Origin: JAXJYR01 sp964593515
GTDB taxonomy: Bacteria; Bacillota_I; Bacilli_A; Erysipelotrichales; Erysipelotrichaceae
Direction: 5' to 3'
Assembly (NCBI GenBank): GCA_964593515.1
Contig: CAZQJH010000015.1
Span: 1 to 18,433, forward strand
Length of the DNA stretch: 18,433 nucleotides
Shown: piece after piece, positions 1-7,492 of the stretch
Numbering within the stretch: the first letter of the stretch is position 1
Layout of the letters: the number at the start of each line of letters is the position of its first letter
Translations under genes and position numbers: made by a program
Notes under the pieces: model-generated
Told to the model about the DNA's origin: nothing
Databases searched by the model: none
Seen by the model: only the letters and a program-made list of their open reading frames with translations

Positions 1-22
1 GAAGATAGCACGCTGCCGGGCA
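1..22 (+). rRNA. rrf: 5S rRNA, 3' end only (partial)
   Basis: The first ~22 bases read GAAGATAGCACGCTGCCGGG plus CA. This matches the 3' tail of bacterial 5S rRNA (loop E/helix IV followed by the helix I strand; compare the E. coli ending ...GAGAGTAGGGAACTGCCAGGCAT). An intrinsic terminator starts seven bases later, as expected at the end of an rRNA operon. The 5' part lies outside the window, so pairing of the helix I strand cannot be tested here. The exact mature 3' end is approximate. Confidence 0.8.
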
Positions 23-28
23 TTTATT

Positions 29-54
29 AAGCTCACATCTTGTGAGCTTTTTTT
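29..54 (+). terminator. Intrinsic terminator of the rRNA operon
   Basis: A perfect 9-bp stem, AAGCTCACA (29-37) with TGTGAGCTT (41-49) around a 3-nt loop, runs straight into a T tract (48-54). It terminates transcripts that end with the 5S rRNA. Confidence 0.9.
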
Positions 55-66
55 ACACATATATAT

Positions 67-99
67 AAAAAAAAGGTTGATTTTTTAATCAACCTTTTT
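67..99 (-). terminator. Intrinsic terminator of pepF, overlapping its stop codon
   Basis: The stem GGTTGATT (75-82) pairs with AATCAACC (87-94). It is extended by five A-T pairs (70-74 with 95-99), and the minus-strand U tract is encoded by the A run 67-74. The pepF stop codon (85-87) lies at the loop/stem junction, so the last codons of pepF are encoded inside the stem. The symmetric A/T flanks let it also work on the plus strand as a second terminator after the rRNA. Confidence 0.9.
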
Positions 100-1851
100 G
101 CTTAATTCTAAGAATTGTTCGATACGTTCTTTAGCTGTTTCTAAAGCAGATACCCAGAATTCTTTTTTAGTTAAATCAATATCTAATAATTTCGCAACGT
201 CTTCGACATCCATTAATGGGGTAGCTTTTAATAATTCTTTATATTTAGGTAAGAAGTCTTCACCCATTTCTTGATATTTCACAACTAATCCACGAGCGAA
301 TAATCCACCGAAAGCATATGGGAAGTTATAGAATGATAAATCACTTGAGTAGTAGTGACCTTTGTTGATCCACATATATGGATGTAAACAAGAGTGGTCT
401 AATCCATCACCATAAGCTTGTTTTTGGGCATTCATCATAATTTCTTCTAATTGTGGTGCAAATAGGAATTCATTTTGACGACGTTCAAATACTTCTTTTT
501 CAAATAAGAATCGTGAATAAATATCACAAATGATTTGGGCTAAATCTTGTAATTGGTTTTCAATTAAAACTAATTTATCTTCATCACTTGCTTCATCAAT
601 AGCTGCATTCATAATAATGTTTTCATTAAATGTTGAAGCTGTTTCTGCTACTGGCATTGAGTAATCTGAGTTTAGAATTGAATATCCTTCAATTTGACGG
701 TTGTGGTAAGCATGTCCTAATTCGTGTGCTAAAGTTACAACATCACCTAATTCACCATTAAAGTTGGTCATAATACGACTTTCTTTTTCACCTGGTACCC
801 CATAACAGAAAGCACCTCCACGTTTACCATTACGTGGGAAGAAGTCAATCCATTCGTTATCGAAAGCTTCTTCAACCATTTCAGCTAAGTCTTTAGAGAA
901 TCCTTGGAAGTGGTCAATTAAATAAGTTTTAGCTTCTTCAACATCAAATTTACGAGATGCATCACCTAATGGAGCAAATAATTCATACCAAGGTAGACCA
1001 TTTTCATGTCCTAATAATTCACCTTTACGTTTTAAATATTGATGGAAGTATGGCATGTATTCATTCATTGCTTCAAACATTGCATCTAAAGTTTCTTTTT
1101 TCATATGTGATTGATGTAATGTATAGTCTAAAGCATTATCGAATCCACGTGCTTTCACTACCGTATTAACTTGTGATTTTATGTTGTTTAAAGAGTAAGC
1201 AATGGCATCTTTAATTTTGTCATATGATTTAATTTCGGCTTCATAAGCACTTTTTCTTACTTCTTTATTTTCATCATAAGCTAAATTACGAATGTGTGAT
1301 AAAGTAACTTCTTCACCATTATAATCTACTTTTAAAGTACTTGTTAGGTAAGAATGCATTTCTTCCCAAGCAGCTCCGGCAGATAAGTTTAATTTAGAAA
1401 TCATTTCTTCTACATCATCACTTAATTGATATTTACCATTTTCTTTAATATTAGTTAAGATGTAGGCAAATTCTTGTAAGTCTTCATTTTCAGCAATAAT
1501 ATCAGCTAAATTATCAATTGAAGCGATATATTTGTCGAATTGAGCAAATGTCTTACTAGAGTTTGAAATCTTTTGCATAATTTGTGATAAATATGATGCG
1601 ATTTCTGGATCAGTAGCATTAACGCTTTGTGATAAAGCACTATAACAAGTTAAACGAGCAGCTAATAATTGGAAGTCTTGCCATACGTTTAAGATTGCTT
1701 TAACTCCTTGAGTATGATCATAGTTTTCTAAGTTTGCTTGTAAGTCAATACAAGCTTGTAATTTGTCATTTAGTAAATTAAAATCAGCTTGAAATTTTGG
1801 ATCATCAAAACCTGAATATAAAATATCTAATGACCATGTATTGTTTTTCAT
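85..1851 (-). CDS. pepF: Oligoendopeptidase F (M3 family zinc metallopeptidase)
   Basis: A cytosolic M3B oligopeptidase that hydrolyses short peptides; 588 aa, close to the family's usual ~600. The N-terminal half is helical (PepF N-terminal domain) and the catalytic domain follows. The zinc motif HELGH is at residues 376-380, and the third ligand is probably the Glu of PVAETAS (residue ~403), about 27 residues after the first His, as in the family. The C-terminal part with GLDHSCLHPYMW and YYSSDLSFYNFPYAFG is typical of PepF. The start at 1851 (MKNNTWSL) is chosen because GAGG lies 9 nt upstream; a farther in-frame ATG at 1872 sits upstream of that site. No signal peptide is present. The gene is monocistronic, with its own promoter and terminator, between the rRNA operon and pyrR. 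The identification is secure; the natural peptide substrates are unknown. Confidence 0.95.
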   Translation of the reverse strand: MKNNTWSLDILYSGFDDPKFQADFNLLNDKLQACIDLQANLENYDHTQGVKAILNVWQDFQLLAARLTCYSALSQSVNATDPEIASYLSQIMQKISNSSKTFAQFDKYIASIDNLADIIAENEDLQEFAYILTNIKENGKYQLSDDVEEMISKLNLSAGAAWEEMHSYLTSTLKVDYNGEEVTLSHIRNLAYDENKEVRKSAYEAEIKSYDKIKDAIAYSLNNIKSQVNTVVKARGFDNALDYTLHQSHMKKETLDAMFEAMNEYMPYFHQYLKRKGELLGHENGLPWYELFAPLGDASRKFDVEEAKTYLIDHFQGFSKDLAEMVEEAFDNEWIDFFPRNGKRGGAFCYGVPGEKESRIMTNFNGELGDVVTLAHELGHAYHNRQIEGYSILNSDYSMPVAETASTFNENIIMNAAIDEASDEDKLVLIENQLQDLAQIICDIYSRFLFEKEVFERRQNEFLFAPQLEEIMMNAQKQAYGDGLDHSCLHPYMWINKGHYYSSDLSFYNFPYAFGGLFARGLVVKYQEMGEDFLPKYKELLKATPLMDVEDVAKLLDIDLTKKEFWVSALETAKERIEQFLELSKKVD

Positions 1852-1877
1852 AAGATAAAACCTCACTTTCATGTGCC

Positions 1878-1886
1878 ATTATACCA
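1878..1886 (-). promoter_or_regulatory. Extended -10 promoter for pepF
   Basis: On the minus strand, TGGTATAAT gives a perfect -10 hexamer (1878-1883) with an upstream TGn extension (1884-1886). No good -35 is visible 16-18 bp upstream, which is common for extended -10 promoters. It lies 27 bases upstream of the chosen pepF start. Confidence 0.65.
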
Positions 1887-1921
1887 TATTTTATGAACAT
1901 TAGTCTATGAATTGTAGTATT

Positions 1922-1948
1922 AAAAAAACGTATCGTCAGATACGTTTT
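1922..1948 (-). terminator. Intrinsic terminator of pyrR, overlapping its stop codon
   Basis: A 10-bp perfect stem, AAAACGTATC (1925-1934) with GATACGTTTT (1939-1948), encloses a 4-nt loop. The minus-strand U tract comes from the A run 1922-1928. The pyrR stop (1947-1949) overlaps the first bases of the stem. Confidence 0.88.
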
Positions 1949-2462
1949 AAGGCTTAATTAGATATACACTGTTTTCATTATCAACTTGCATTACTTTAAC
2001 TTTGATTTGTTCCTCTAGGGAAGTAGGAACATTTTTTCCGATATAATCAGCTCTAATTGGTAGTTTACGATGACCACGATCGATTAAGACAGCTAATTGG
2101 ATTTCATTAGCTCGTCCATTACGCATAATTGCATCCATTGCAGCGCGAGCAGTACGTCCATTATATAGTACATCGTCAACAATGATAACTTTTTTGTTTT
2201 TAAATGGTAAATTATCATTAAGTAGTGGTTCATGGATTTCCACATCATCACGATAATTAGAAATATCTAGTTCATAGCATGGAATTAATACTTCTTCAAT
2301 TTTCTCAATGTTTTTTTGGATTTGTTTTGCAAGATGAATCCCTCTTGTTTTAATTCCAACTAAAACTAAATCTTGACTACCTTTGTTTTTTTCGATAATT
2401 TCATAACTAATACGAGTTAATGAGCGTTTCATTGCGACATCGTTCATAATTTCAACTTCCAT
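1947..2462 (-). CDS. pyrR: PyrR, pyrimidine attenuation regulator / uracil phosphoribosyltransferase
   Basis: A bifunctional PyrR-type protein of 171 aa. In Bacillus the family binds pyr mRNA anti-antiterminator loops when UMP is high and also makes UMP from uracil and PRPP. The PRPP-binding loop VIIVDDVLYNGRT is at residues 92-104. The family block DRGHRKLPIRADYIGKNVPT covers about 128-147, and SLTRISYEIIEKNKG near the N-terminus matches the usual ALTRIAHEIIERNKG. The start at 2462 follows a near-perfect GAAGGAGGTGA with 7 nt between GGAGG and ATG, and it gives the normal PyrR length; the open frame extends further upstream but without family similarity. No pyr biosynthesis gene is adjacent, so any attenuation would act in trans on operons elsewhere. 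The short leader holds no obvious PyrR-binding loop. The identification is secure; RNA binding is inferred from family similarity. Confidence 0.93.
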   Translation of the reverse strand: MEVEIMNDVAMKRSLTRISYEIIEKNKGSQDLVLVGIKTRGIHLAKQIQKNIEKIEEVLIPCYELDISNYRDDVEIHEPLLNDNLPFKNKKVIIVDDVLYNGRTARAAMDAIMRNGRANEIQLAVLIDRGHRKLPIRADYIGKNVPTSLEEQIKVKVMQVDNENSVYLIKP

Positions 2463-2492
2463 GATGTCACCTCCTTCAATCCTCTTATCGAT

Positions 2493-2498
2493 ATTGTA
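2493..2498 (-). promoter_or_regulatory. Possible -10 element for pyrR
   Basis: TACAAT on the minus strand lies 30 bases upstream of the pyrR start. No convincing -35 stands 16-18 bp upstream. If it is used, the leader would be only about 25 nt, too short for a PyrR attenuator. Confidence 0.35.
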
Positions 2499-2529
2499 GT
2501 ACATATTTTGGGGAAATGGAAGATAATAA

Positions 2530-2560
2530 TTAACATATCTTATGTTTTTTGTGCTATAAT
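2530..2560 (+). promoter_or_regulatory. Extended -10 promoter for the 2588-6170 gene run
   Basis: TGCTATAAT (2552-2560) is an extended -10 with a perfect hexamer at 2555-2560. TTAACA at 2530-2535 is a possible -35 with a long 19-bp spacer. It lies 27 bases upstream of the first gene and diverges from pyrR. Confidence 0.7.
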
Positions 2561-2587
2561 AAGAAAGATATTGTGGGGTGCATATGC

Positions 2588-3145
2588 ATGACATGGACTA
2601 AGTTTAATAATCATAAATGTTTTAGACAAAAAAGTGATAAGTTATTATTGGTTTTTCCCGGGATTGGATATCATGATGAAAAGCCATTATTATACTATCC
2701 GATAAAACAAGCAATTGCTTTAGGTTATGATATTTTAGTTGTGAATTATCCCCAATATGAATTCTCAATAACCAAGATTGAACAATATGTAAATCAAGTT
2801 ATTTCAGAAATTGATGATGTTGTTTATTTTATGAAACGTTATGATAAAACAATAGTGATGGCGAAAAGTGTTGGTTGTTTAATTTCGAAAAAGTTAATTA
2901 GTTCAGCTGACAAGTATCTTTTATTAACGCCTACTAGTGAAGCTATACCTTATTTAAATCATGATGATGTGGTTTTGATGGGGGATAGTGATCCTTTATG
3001 TGTAGATTATAAGGCAATTAAGGTTAAGCAATTAAACTTATTTAAAAATGCTAATCATTCAATTGAAGTTAGTGATGATTACTTAATCTCAATTGAATAT
3101 TTATATCAAGTATTGGCAATAATTAAAGCTGTATTGGAGGAGTAA
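2588..3145 (+). CDS. Small alpha/beta hydrolase-fold protein
   Basis: 185 aa, cytosolic, with no signal peptide. The pattern suggests a compact alpha/beta hydrolase. The strand LLLVFPGIGYHDE (19-31) resembles the oxyanion-hole region. AKSVG (92-96) fits the nucleophile elbow with Ser94, and MGDSDPL (131-137) supplies the acid (probably Asp135). NANHSIE (154-160) supplies His157. The elbow lacks the first Gly of GxSxG. The substrate is unknown. The start at 2588 (MTWTKF) is chosen because GGGGTG lies 7 nt upstream; the frame is open from 2549, but that part overlaps the promoter. It is the first gene of the run and is separated from proC by one base, so the two are very likely co-transcribed and perhaps translationally coupled. 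The fold call is moderately sure; a specific reaction cannot be given. Confidence 0.75.
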   Translation: MTWTKFNNHKCFRQKSDKLLLVFPGIGYHDEKPLLYYPIKQAIALGYDILVVNYPQYEFSITKIEQYVNQVISEIDDVVYFMKRYDKTIVMAKSVGCLISKKLISSADKYLLLTPTSEAIPYLNHDDVVLMGDSDPLCVDYKAIKVKQLNLFKNANHSIEVSDDYLISIEYLYQVLAIIKAVLEE

Positions 3146-3146
3146 T

Positions 3147-3941
3147 ATGAAAACGATTGGTTTTATTGGTTGTGGTAATATGGGACAAGCAATGGTTGAA
3201 GGAATTATGAAAGCATCATTAGTTGATGGTGAACATATGATTGTTGCGAATAAACATCCTGAAAAATTAAAACAATTAAGTGATACTTATGATTTTTATA
3301 TTAGTGATAATAAAACGGTAGCTACGCATGCCGATGTTTTATTTTTAGCTATTAAACCATATATGTTTCAAAAGGTTATTGAAGAAATTAAAGATTTTAT
3401 TAAAGAGGATGCAATCGTTGTTTCAATTGCTGCAGGTATTACATTAGATGATTTAAAAGAAATGTTTAATCCTGATGTGAAGATTGTTAGAGCGATGCCT
3501 AATACCGCCGCAATGGTTCAAGCTAGTATGTCAGCGGTTGTTTTTGATGAATTAATTAGTGCTCAAGAAAAAGAATATATTACGACAATCTTTGAAAGTT
3601 TTGGGGAATGTATTGAAATAAAAGAAAATATGATGAGTGCGGTTATTGCTTTAAGTGGTTCATCACCTGCTTATTTCTTTATGATGATTGAAGCAATGGG
3701 GGATGAAGGAGTTAAAGAAGGAATGAATCGTCAAGATGCTTATCGTTTTGCTGCCCAAGCAATGCTTGGAAGTGCTAAGATGGTTTTAGAAACAAATATG
3801 CATCCAGCTGCTTTAAAAGATATGGTTACTTCACCATCAGGAACAACAATTGAAGCAGTTATGAAATTAGAAGAAAATGGCTTTAGATCAGCTATTATGC
3901 AAGCAATGAAAGCTTGTGCTGATAAGAACAGGAGTATGTAA
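3147..3941 (+). CDS. proC: Pyrroline-5-carboxylate reductase
   Basis: Catalyses the last step of proline synthesis, reducing 1-pyrroline-5-carboxylate with NAD(P)H in the cytosol. 264 aa, the usual length. The N-terminal Rossmann nucleotide site is GFIGCGNMGQAM (residues 5-16). The strand VRAMPNTAAMV carries the conserved MPN. The C-terminal dimerisation/active-site region ALSGSSPAYFF and the family signature around MVTSPSGTTIEAV are intact. GGAGG stands 6 nt before the ATG, inside the end of the preceding gene. No proA or proB is nearby, so this is the only proline gene in the window. Only one base separates its stop from the next ATG. High confidence. Confidence 0.96.
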   Translation: MKTIGFIGCGNMGQAMVEGIMKASLVDGEHMIVANKHPEKLKQLSDTYDFYISDNKTVATHADVLFLAIKPYMFQKVIEEIKDFIKEDAIVVSIAAGITLDDLKEMFNPDVKIVRAMPNTAAMVQASMSAVVFDELISAQEKEYITTIFESFGECIEIKENMMSAVIALSGSSPAYFFMMIEAMGDEGVKEGMNRQDAYRFAAQAMLGSAKMVLETNMHPAALKDMVTSPSGTTIEAVMKLEENGFRSAIMQAMKACADKNRSM

Positions 3942-3942
3942 G

Positions 3943-4677
3943 ATGGCAATTTATGTAATGAGTGATGTGCACGGTTTAAAAGATAAATACGATGCATTAA
4001 TGGAAAAAATAACAAACGAAGATACATTATATGTTTTAGGAGATTTAATTGATCGCGGACCTGATGGAATTGCGATTCTTCAAGATATTATGACTCGGGA
4101 TAATGTGAAGATGATTTTAGGTAATCATGAATCAATGATGATTGAATATTATCAAGCAAAAGCGGATGAAAATATGGAACCTCGTTTACGTAGTGAATTA
4201 ATTGATCGTTGGTGTTGGAACCATAATATTTCTACTATTCGTGCTTTTGAAGCATTAAGTGAAGAGCAACAAGCATCAATTTTAACTTATTTAAAAGAAT
4301 TACCTTTAGCTTATAGTGATGTTGAAGTTAATGGACGTCATTTCTATTTAGTACATGGTACTTATGTAAAAGATACTTTAGATGAAAAAGTTATTACGCG
4401 GGAATATGCGATTAATAAAGGTATAAAAGAATATGACTTTACATGGGGGCGTTTTGAGAAAGATCAAGCTAAATTTGATATTGATCGTATTTTAGTTGTA
4501 GGTCATACGCCAACGGTTTATTTCCAAGAAGAAGTTAAACCTTATATGGTTTGGATGAATCATGAAGATATTAATTGTGCAGATGTTATTGATATTGATT
4601 GTGGTTGTGCTGGACGTAATGAAGATAGTCGTTTAGCTTTACTTTGTTTAGATGATTTAAGTATTCAATATTTCTAG
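3943..4677 (+). CDS. PPP-family metallophosphatase (Ser/Thr phosphatase / ApaH-like)
   Basis: A 244-aa calcineurin-like phosphoesterase of the PPP class. The dimetal motifs are in order: SDVHG (7-11), GDLIDRGPDG (33-42), GNHES (60-64), LVHGT (136-140) and GHTP (187-190), followed by DIDCGCAG (217-224). This layout is shared by bacterial PrpE/PphA-type protein phosphatases and ApaH-like dinucleotide hydrolases, and the sequence alone does not decide the substrate. The start at 3943 follows AGGAG by 8 nt; an upstream in-frame Met at 3916 lies inside proC and has no ribosome site. It is co-transcribed with proC. The sequence has no membrane segment and should be cytosolic. The family call is firm; the substrate is open. 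Confidence 0.9.
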   Translation: MAIYVMSDVHGLKDKYDALMEKITNEDTLYVLGDLIDRGPDGIAILQDIMTRDNVKMILGNHESMMIEYYQAKADENMEPRLRSELIDRWCWNHNISTIRAFEALSEEQQASILTYLKELPLAYSDVEVNGRHFYLVHGTYVKDTLDEKVITREYAINKGIKEYDFTWGRFEKDQAKFDIDRILVVGHTPTVYFQEEVKPYMVWMNHEDINCADVIDIDCGCAGRNEDSRLALLCLDDLSIQYF

Positions 4678-4694
4678 AAAGAGGGATGATTATA

Positions 4695-6170
4695 ATGGAT
4701 GATAAAGAATTATTAGAATCCCGTTTAAAACAATATAAAGTAGATGAAACTAAAAAAGAGCGAAAATATGGTCGTAAAATTATAATTGTAATAATAGCTA
4801 TTGCTTGTTTCTTTGGTGGTTATTGGTGTAATGCTTTATTAAGTAAAAATAATCGTGTCGTTAGTGATGATAAATTTGCGAAGTTAGAACGAGTTTATGA
4901 TATTATGATGAATGATTTTTATTATGGTAAAGATGATGAAGAATTAGCTCAACGTCTAATCGATGGAGCGTTAGAAGGTATGGCTTATGCCGGTAATGAT
5001 ATACATACACAATATATGGTTCCAACATCCGCTAGTGATTTTACTTCATCAATGGATGGAAGTGTTACGGGGATTGGAGTTAGTATTGTGAGCATTGAAA
5101 AGTTTGCTTACGTAATTACTGATGTAGTGAAAGATTCACCAGCTGATGAAGCTGGTTTAAAACCTGGGGATTGTATTGTGAGTGTTGCTGGTGAAGATAC
5201 AGCTAAGTTAACAAATGATGAATTATTAGCTAAAATCAAAGGTAAAGAAGGTAGTGAAGTAAGGATTGGCTTTAAACGTGGTGATGAAGTTTTTGAAAAA
5301 GTAATTACGCGTAAAAAAGTAGCTGCTAGTGTTTTTAGTGATTTATATGGAAATGTTGGTGTATTACATATTACTTCATTTGCTCAAACGACAGGTGAAG
5401 AAGTAGGTAAACATCTACAAGCTTTAGTAAAAAATAACTGTACGAAGTTAATTATTGACTTACGTAATAATACTGGTGGTTATCTAACAACTTGTCGTGA
5501 AGTAGGTTCTTATTTCTTAAAACCAGATTCAGTTATCTTAAAAGAAGAAGTAAGAGATGGTAGTATTAATGAAATTACTACTTATGCCGGATATCCAAAT
5601 TATGAATTTGATAAGTTAGTTATTTTAATTAATGAAAGTAGTGCTAGTGCGGCGGAAGTATTATGTGCAGCTTTAAGCGAACAAATTGATGCGACAGTTG
5701 TTGGTACTAAGAGTTATGGGAAAGGTAGTGTACAATATCCATTAACTTTTGATGATGGAAGTATGATTAAATATACTACCGCTTTATGGTTTACCCCTAA
5801 TGGTAATCAAATTAATAAAGTAGGAATTACTCCTGATGTAATTGTAGAGCAAGAAAGTGCTTATACAACGGGGATTCCTAATTTAGAAGATGATGCTGTT
5901 TATGAAGTAGATAGTGTTAATGCTGCAGCTAAGTCAGTACAAACCTATTTAAAATTCTTAGGATATGATGTTGATCGATGTGATGAATATTTCTCAAATC
6001 AATCAATGCTAGCTTTAAAACGTTATCAAAGCGAACATGCTCTTGAAGTTGATGGGAAAATTACTAAAGATGATTGTGTTTCGTTATTTGTGGAAATGAT
6101 GCGTAAATTCTATAGTGATAAAACACAATATGATTTACAACTCAACAAAGCAATTGAACTATGTAATTAA
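4695..6170 (+). CDS. C-terminal processing protease (S41, CtpA/CtpB family) with PG-binding domain
   Basis: A membrane-anchored, outward-facing serine protease of 491 aa. The order is: a basic cytosolic N-terminus; one membrane segment (~28-48, IIIVIIAIACFFGGYW); a helical region; a PDZ domain (~120-205, with VTGIGVSI and the SPADEAGLKPGD core); and the S41 catalytic core. The Ser-Lys dyad is visible as Ser316 in NESSASAAE and Lys343 in KSYGKGSVQ. Residues ~410-470 (YLKFLGY, LALKRYQSEHALEVDGKI) look like a peptidoglycan-binding-1 domain, as in many Firmicutes homologues. ATG 4695 is preferred over ATG 4686 because the latter directly abuts GAGGG, whereas 4695 is 9 nt away. Likely roles are trimming of envelope or signalling proteins. 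It lies next to cell-wall synthesis genes, which suggests but does not prove a wall-related substrate. Confidence 0.93.
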   Translation: MDDKELLESRLKQYKVDETKKERKYGRKIIIVIIAIACFFGGYWCNALLSKNNRVVSDDKFAKLERVYDIMMNDFYYGKDDEELAQRLIDGALEGMAYAGNDIHTQYMVPTSASDFTSSMDGSVTGIGVSIVSIEKFAYVITDVVKDSPADEAGLKPGDCIVSVAGEDTAKLTNDELLAKIKGKEGSEVRIGFKRGDEVFEKVITRKKVAASVFSDLYGNVGVLHITSFAQTTGEEVGKHLQALVKNNCTKLIIDLRNNTGGYLTTCREVGSYFLKPDSVILKEEVRDGSINEITTYAGYPNYEFDKLVILINESSASAAEVLCAALSEQIDATVVGTKSYGKGSVQYPLTFDDGSMIKYTTALWFTPNGNQINKVGITPDVIVEQESAYTTGIPNLEDDAVYEVDSVNAAAKSVQTYLKFLGYDVDRCDEYFSNQSMLALKRYQSEHALEVDGKITKDDCVSLFVEMMRKFYSDKTQYDLQLNKAIELCN

Positions 6171-6171
6171 G

Positions 6172-6196
6172 GGTTTGTCGTTAGACAAACCTTTTT
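6172..6196 (+). terminator. Hairpin terminator between the protease gene and the SEDS gene
   Basis: An 8-bp stem, GGTTTGTC (6172-6179) with GACAAACC (6184-6191), is followed by TTTTT (6192-6196). The next gene begins 28 bases later, and no clear promoter fits between. The hairpin may therefore be leaky or act as an attenuator. Confidence 0.85.
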
Positions 6197-6223
6197 GCGC
6201 TTAATTGAAAGCAGGTGGTTATC

Positions 6224-7492
6224 TTGAAAAAAATGATTAAGTTACAAAGTGGTATTATAAGTTTAATAATTATTGCTTGTTTATTAGCTTATTATACAAT
6301 GAGTAAAGTATCAATTAGTATTGGTATATTAGGGATTAGTTTTAGCTTAACTTTATTAATAGGGATTGCTATTTATGTTTTAGCTTTAATTAAAGAAAAA
6401 AATGTATTACTAGCATTATTTGTGGCAATCCTACTATTAACCTCGCTTACAAGTCAAATAATCTTAGATACAAAGATTATTAAACAAATCTTATTATGGA
6501 TGATAGTAGGTTGTTTGATTTCGTTTGTCTTTATCTTACTTTATAATCAAATAGCTAATTTAATAAGAAAGTTTAAAGGGGTTTATGAAGTTATCTTATT
6601 ATGTTTATTTTTGGTTTGTTTTGGGCTTTTGATGAGTAAAGCAGTTGAAATAAATGGAGCTCGTTTATGGATTTATATTGGTAATTATTCAATTCAGATA
6701 TCGGAAATAATGAAATTTATTTTATTATTGATTTTTGCGAGTTGTTTTAGTAATTATCGTAAAGATTATTTTATTTTTAGTGAATTTGTTTTATTAATTG
6801 CTTGTGGTTGTTTTGCTTGTTTAAATGAGTTAGGAACTTTATTAATTGTCTTAATTGTTTATACAATTGCGATATTCTTCTTTTATCCGCTAAAACAAGC
6901 TTTATTTCATTTATTATTGGTTTTATTAGGTTTAACGTTAATAAGTAGTTTTGTCTTAGTTGAACGTATTTATTTATGTGATATGTTAGGTCCTTTATCT
7001 ACCATTAGTTCTAAGTTATATTATCGTGTTTTAGCGGTTTTTAGCCCTTATGAAGGGCAATTAACTTATGCTTATCAAATAATTCAAGCTCGTAAAGGAA
7101 TAGTTGTAGGTGGTCTTTTTGGAAGTGATAGCACTATTACAATTCCTTTTGAAACTAGTGATTTAGCTTTAGCTGGAATGATGAAACGTTGTGGTTTAGT
7201 TTATGCTTTAGCAATAATGTTTTTCTATACATTAGTTAGTGTTATTGATTTACATAAATTAGCTCGTAGTAAAGATAGTAAACATTACTTTACGATTATG
7301 CATTTTATTTTTATCTTAACTTTCATTGTTCAATCATATTATAGTTGTTTTGCGAATTTAGGTTATGTACCACTAAGTGGAATTGTTATGCCATTTATTT
7401 CGCAAGGTGGTAGTGCTTATGTTATAAATATGATAATGTTTTTAGGAATGATATTCTTAGTAGCAAAGGAGATTGAAAATGAGAAAGTTTAA
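6224..7492 (+). CDS. SEDS-family peptidoglycan glycosyltransferase (FtsW/RodA/SpoVE type)
   Basis: A polytopic membrane protein of 422 aa with about ten hydrophobic segments. SEDS proteins polymerise lipid II into glycan strands together with a class B PBP. Recognisable family blocks are AVEINGARLWIYIGNYSIQISE (NGARRWI...SxQPSE; ~140-161), NELGTLL (~201-207; the usual PDxGT) and YQIIQARKGIVVGGLFG (~284-300). The extracytoplasmic loop ETSDLALAGMMKRCG contains the Asp (~313) expected as the catalytic residue, and PFISQGGSAYVINM is at ~390-403. The usual EExG after the catalytic loop is replaced by KRCG, so it is a divergent member. The TTG start at 6224 is chosen because AGGTGG stands 5 nt upstream; an ATG at 6233 and a GTG at 6215 are poorer fits. 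It overlaps the downstream PBP by 14 nt, a strong sign of a functional pair. Subfamily (elongation, division or sporulation) cannot be fixed. Confidence 0.9.
   Translation: MKKMIKLQSGIISLIIIACLLAYYTMSKVSISIGILGISFSLTLLIGIAIYVLALIKEKNVLLALFVAILLLTSLTSQIILDTKIIKQILLWMIVGCLISFVFILLYNQIANLIRKFKGVYEVILLCLFLVCFGLLMSKAVEINGARLWIYIGNYSIQISEIMKFILLLIFASCFSNYRKDYFIFSEFVLLIACGCFACLNELGTLLIVLIVYTIAIFFFYPLKQALFHLLLVLLGLTLISSFVLVERIYLCDMLGPLSTISSKLYYRVLAVFSPYEGQLTYAYQIIQARKGIVVGGLFGSDSTITIPFETSDLALAGMMKRCGLVYALAIMFFYTLVSVIDLHKLARSKDSKHYFTIMHFIFILTFIVQSYYSCFANLGYVPLSGIVMPFISQGGSAYVINMIMFLGMIFLVAKEIENEKV

Noticed and set aside
23..84. tRNA genes after the 5S rRNA
   Set aside because: Only two back-to-back hairpin terminators fit in this space; no cloverleaf is possible.
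957..1169. Plus-strand open frame of 70 codons
   Set aside because: It lies wholly antisense within pepF, has no ribosome site and its translation has no domain character; it is a shadow of pepF.
2463..2530. PyrR-responsive attenuator in front of pyrR
   Set aside because: The likely leader is only about 25 nt and contains no terminator/antiterminator pair or PyrR-binding loop.
3740..4027. Minus-strand open frame of 95 codons across the proC/phosphatase junction
   Set aside because: Antisense to two well-identified genes, with no ribosome site and no recognisable protein.
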